Assembly (NCBI GenBank): GCA_948099385.1
Contig: CANUEZ040000179.1
Span: 12,860,501 to 12,924,500 of the forward strand
Direction: 5' to 3'
DNA length: 64,000 bases
From: Fasciola hepatica
Lineage: Eukaryota > Platyhelminthes > Trematoda > Plagiorchiida > Fasciolidae
In this document: positions 62,550 to 64,000 of the stretch, piece by piece
Layout: every line of letters begins with the position of its first letter
Position numbering within the stretch: the stretch's first letter is position 1
Position numbers and translations under genes: made by a program
The notes under the pieces: model-generated
Database searches by the model: none
What the model saw: only the letters and a program-made list of their open reading frames with translations
Told to the model about the DNA's origin: nothing

Positions 62550-62843
62550 TTAACGCGTGCCCTTCACCATATCTGTGCTATTTTGGTAAAACACGGTTAC
62601 CGTGATCTCTCATCCTCGTCAACCAATTCGGTTCTCCCTCATTTACAGCAAGTAATGCATGCGCGTGTACTCCAAGTACGTTGTCCGGTTTGGCTACGTT
62701 TATTCGCTGTGCATCCTTCCCGTCAAAATATGACACATATTTCTTACACACCTAGACTGCAAACAATGTCCGCCACTGAGTCAGCACTATTCAGAAGTGA
62801 AAATCAGACCTTGAACACGTCAACGGCAACTTCACAGTTTTGA
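62550..62843 (+). CDS. Last exon of the conventional gene, truncated by SINE insertion
   Basis: Acceptor ttcattttcagcattag (AG at 62548-62549; the nearer AG at 62543 would give an immediate stop). 97 codons: 'LTRALHHICAILVKHGYRDL', then 'SVLPHLQQVMHARVLQVRCP' and 'VWLRLFAVHPSRQN', ending TSQF and stop. The stop lies at the junction with a palindromic insertion. Beyond the insertion the frame would read LSEKPTWSHVTK before TAG at 63195. Internal donor-like sites (GTACGT at 62677) leave open an earlier exon end. Confidence 0.42.
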   Translation, partial: LTRALHHICAILVKHGYRDLSSSSTNSVLPHLQQVMHARVLQVRCPVWLRLFAVHPSRQNMTHISYTPRLQTMSATESALFRSENQTLNTSTATSQF

Positions 62844-63160
62844 GGTGATCCAAATGTGAAAAGTCTTTGGCCTCGGCGGTTAGTACAAAGGGAAATCCTG
62901 TTGTAGGCAGTCAAATTACAAGCTAGTTCACTGTGGTGGATGCCATGTGCTACTGTAATTTGGGCGGGTATACTGTGATCCAAATGCAGAAAGTCGAAGG
63001 TCCTCGGCGTGGCCTCGTAGCTCAGCTGGTAGAGCACTCGCGGTACTAAAGCGAGGGTGGTGACCATGCGTGGGTTCGAAATCCGCCGAGGCCAAAGACT
63101 TTTCACATTTGGATCACCTCAAAGCATTATCAAAATCTGCAAACCATCAACTTCACAGTT
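62827..63160. mobile_element. Palindromic tRNA-SINE-like insertion with 13-bp target duplication
   Basis: CAACTTCACAGTT at 62827-62839 and 63148-63160 flanks the element. The left end 'gaggtgatccaaatgtgaaa' is the inverse of the right 'tttcacatttggatcacctc'. A third related copy (gtgatccaaatgcagaaagt) precedes the tRNA-like module. Confidence 0.75.
63011..63093 (+). repeat. tRNA-like module (possible tRNA pseudogene)
   Basis: A perfect 7-bp acceptor stem (GGCCTCG/CGAGGCC), D-arm GCTC/GAGC, a 5-bp anticodon-type stem CTCGC/GCGAG with a 9-nt loop, and a B-box GGTTCGAAATCC. The oversized anticodon loop and its place inside a mobile element argue against a normal tRNA. Confidence 0.55.
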
Positions 63161-63338
63161 GTCGGAAAAGCCAACCTGGTCACACGTGACAAAATAGCAC
63201 AGTCGGCTTCGGCTCAAACCCTACCGATAAGGTGATAGAACGCCTGCCTAGATAAATGGAATTAGAGTTGGCTGGGTATCGAAATACTTTTATGTGTGTG
63301 GATGAATGAACATATGTATGTACGTGTGCACGTATGCC

Positions 63339-63430
63339 TGTATGTATGTATGTATGTATGTATGTATGTATGTATGTATGTATGTATGTATGTATGTATG
63401 TATGTATGTATGTATGTATGTATGTATATA
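63339..63430. repeat. TATG tetranucleotide microsatellite
   Basis: A nearly perfect run of about 22 tatg units. Confidence 0.95.
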
Positions 63431-63909
63431 TATGTACGGATGTACGTTTATGTGGAAATCGACGTCACGACTAGAAAGACAACCGATATTTAACTAGAAA
63501 ATGAACCTAGCTTAGCTTTATTCAAATACTACTGGCCAGGAGTAGCCCAATTACCAAAGCAGTGACCCTTAAAGGTAGAGTTCGATGGTTGCTCAATAAG
63601 TACAATTGGTAGTGAAGAGTAGCAACCAAAAAAGGCTTGCTACTAACGGTCCACTAATTTAAAGTCCAGCAAAAGATCTTCCAAAGAAAACACTATTCAA
63701 CTCAGACGTGAACTTAGGTGTAACCAAAGTCAATCATCTTACCATTTTCTGCAGTCATAATCATATAGCTGACAAAAGTCACTGAATGCAGCGGAAAAAA
63801 GGGGCCCTCATGTTGGTGCAACTGTTTTCATCCACAGTGTTTCCGTTTTCCCGAAATGTGGACCAAATGATGCTGTTCGTTGTGAACTCTCTCCCGCAAC
63901 CTCTTTCAG

Positions 63910-63942
63910 ATGCAGCATGCCAAATTTGCCCAAGTGCTCTTC
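63910..63942 (+). CDS. Putative 33-nt micro-exon
   Basis: Excellent acceptor (ctctcccgcaacctctttcag) and consensus donor GTAAGT (63943). Phase 1 is open and reads AACQICPSAL, with two Cys. Phase 0 starts with ATG (MQHAKFAQVLF), so it could instead be a start exon of a downstream gene. It lies downstream of the conventional gene at 60.5-63.2 kb, which would then be nested in an intron or belong to a different transcript. Confidence 0.5.
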
Positions 63943-64000
63943 GTAAGTTCTTTGTAATTTATTGAATAACCCGATTTAATCGTACAGGGAGAAGACCGGA

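Noticed and set aside
63011..63093. Functional tRNA gene
   Set aside because: Nine-nucleotide anticodon loop, and the module is part of a mobile palindromic element with target duplications.

Overview
The window looks like repeat-rich DNA from a flatworm, most likely a digenean trematode. The evidence is moderate GC, several reverse-transcriptase families typical of flukes (RTE-type non-LTR elements, a Penelope-like element with a GIY-YIG end, a BEL/Pao integrase), tRNA-derived SINEs, many microsatellites and almost no long open frames. Species cannot be fixed from sequence alone.

The main result is a set of very short + strand exon candidates (9 to 36 nt, all multiples of 3) spread from about 1.4 to 63.9 kb. 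The core is five related 18-nt exons (21705, 24605, 25646, 26463, 34840), each with a polypyrimidine tract, AG, and a GT donor (GTAAGT, GTGAGT or GTACGC). Their differences fall mainly on third codon positions only when read in phase 1, where they encode variants of C-C-Q-N-G-G. An upstream exon (1383-1446) has an ATG, a hydrophobic leader MWSHAFWFLCLLVVYNEA, and ends exactly in phase 1. Other symmetric micro-exons open in phase 1, often with Cys or Pro, lie at 2844, 7023, 8698, 11862, 15644, 19355, 37405, 38272, 41914/47520, 52558, 57039, 58551 and 63910. This is the architecture of the micro-exon genes (MEGs) known from schistosomes: secreted, variable proteins assembled from symmetric tiny exons. 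A second possible leader at 34083 suggests more than one such gene.

Layout: 0-15 kb leader, first micro-exons and SINEs; 16.4-18.6 kb RTE remnant (-); 19.3-26.5 kb core micro-exons with a second RTE remnant (-) at 22.4-23.5 kb; 26.5-29.9 kb a Penelope-like element nested in an LTR-like repeat that sits just after a micro-exon; 30-34.5 kb decayed non-LTR remnants; 34-38.3 kb second leader and more micro-exons; 39.3-49.1 kb a nearly identical tandem duplication (offset 5606 bp) carrying an RTE element and two micro-exon candidates; 49.8-51.5 kb BEL/Pao remnant; 51.6-54 kb a palindromic SINE composite, AT tracts and an RTE tail with a long CAT array; 57-58.6 kb micro-exons; 60.5-63.2 kb three phase-matched exons of an ordinary gene whose last exon is broken by a palindromic SINE-like insertion; 63.9 kb a last micro-exon candidate.

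Three inverted-repeat SINE-like composites, each bounded by 12-13 bp target-site duplications, form a second unusual signal. No RNA-seq or homology search was available, so all splice models are inferred from sequence.
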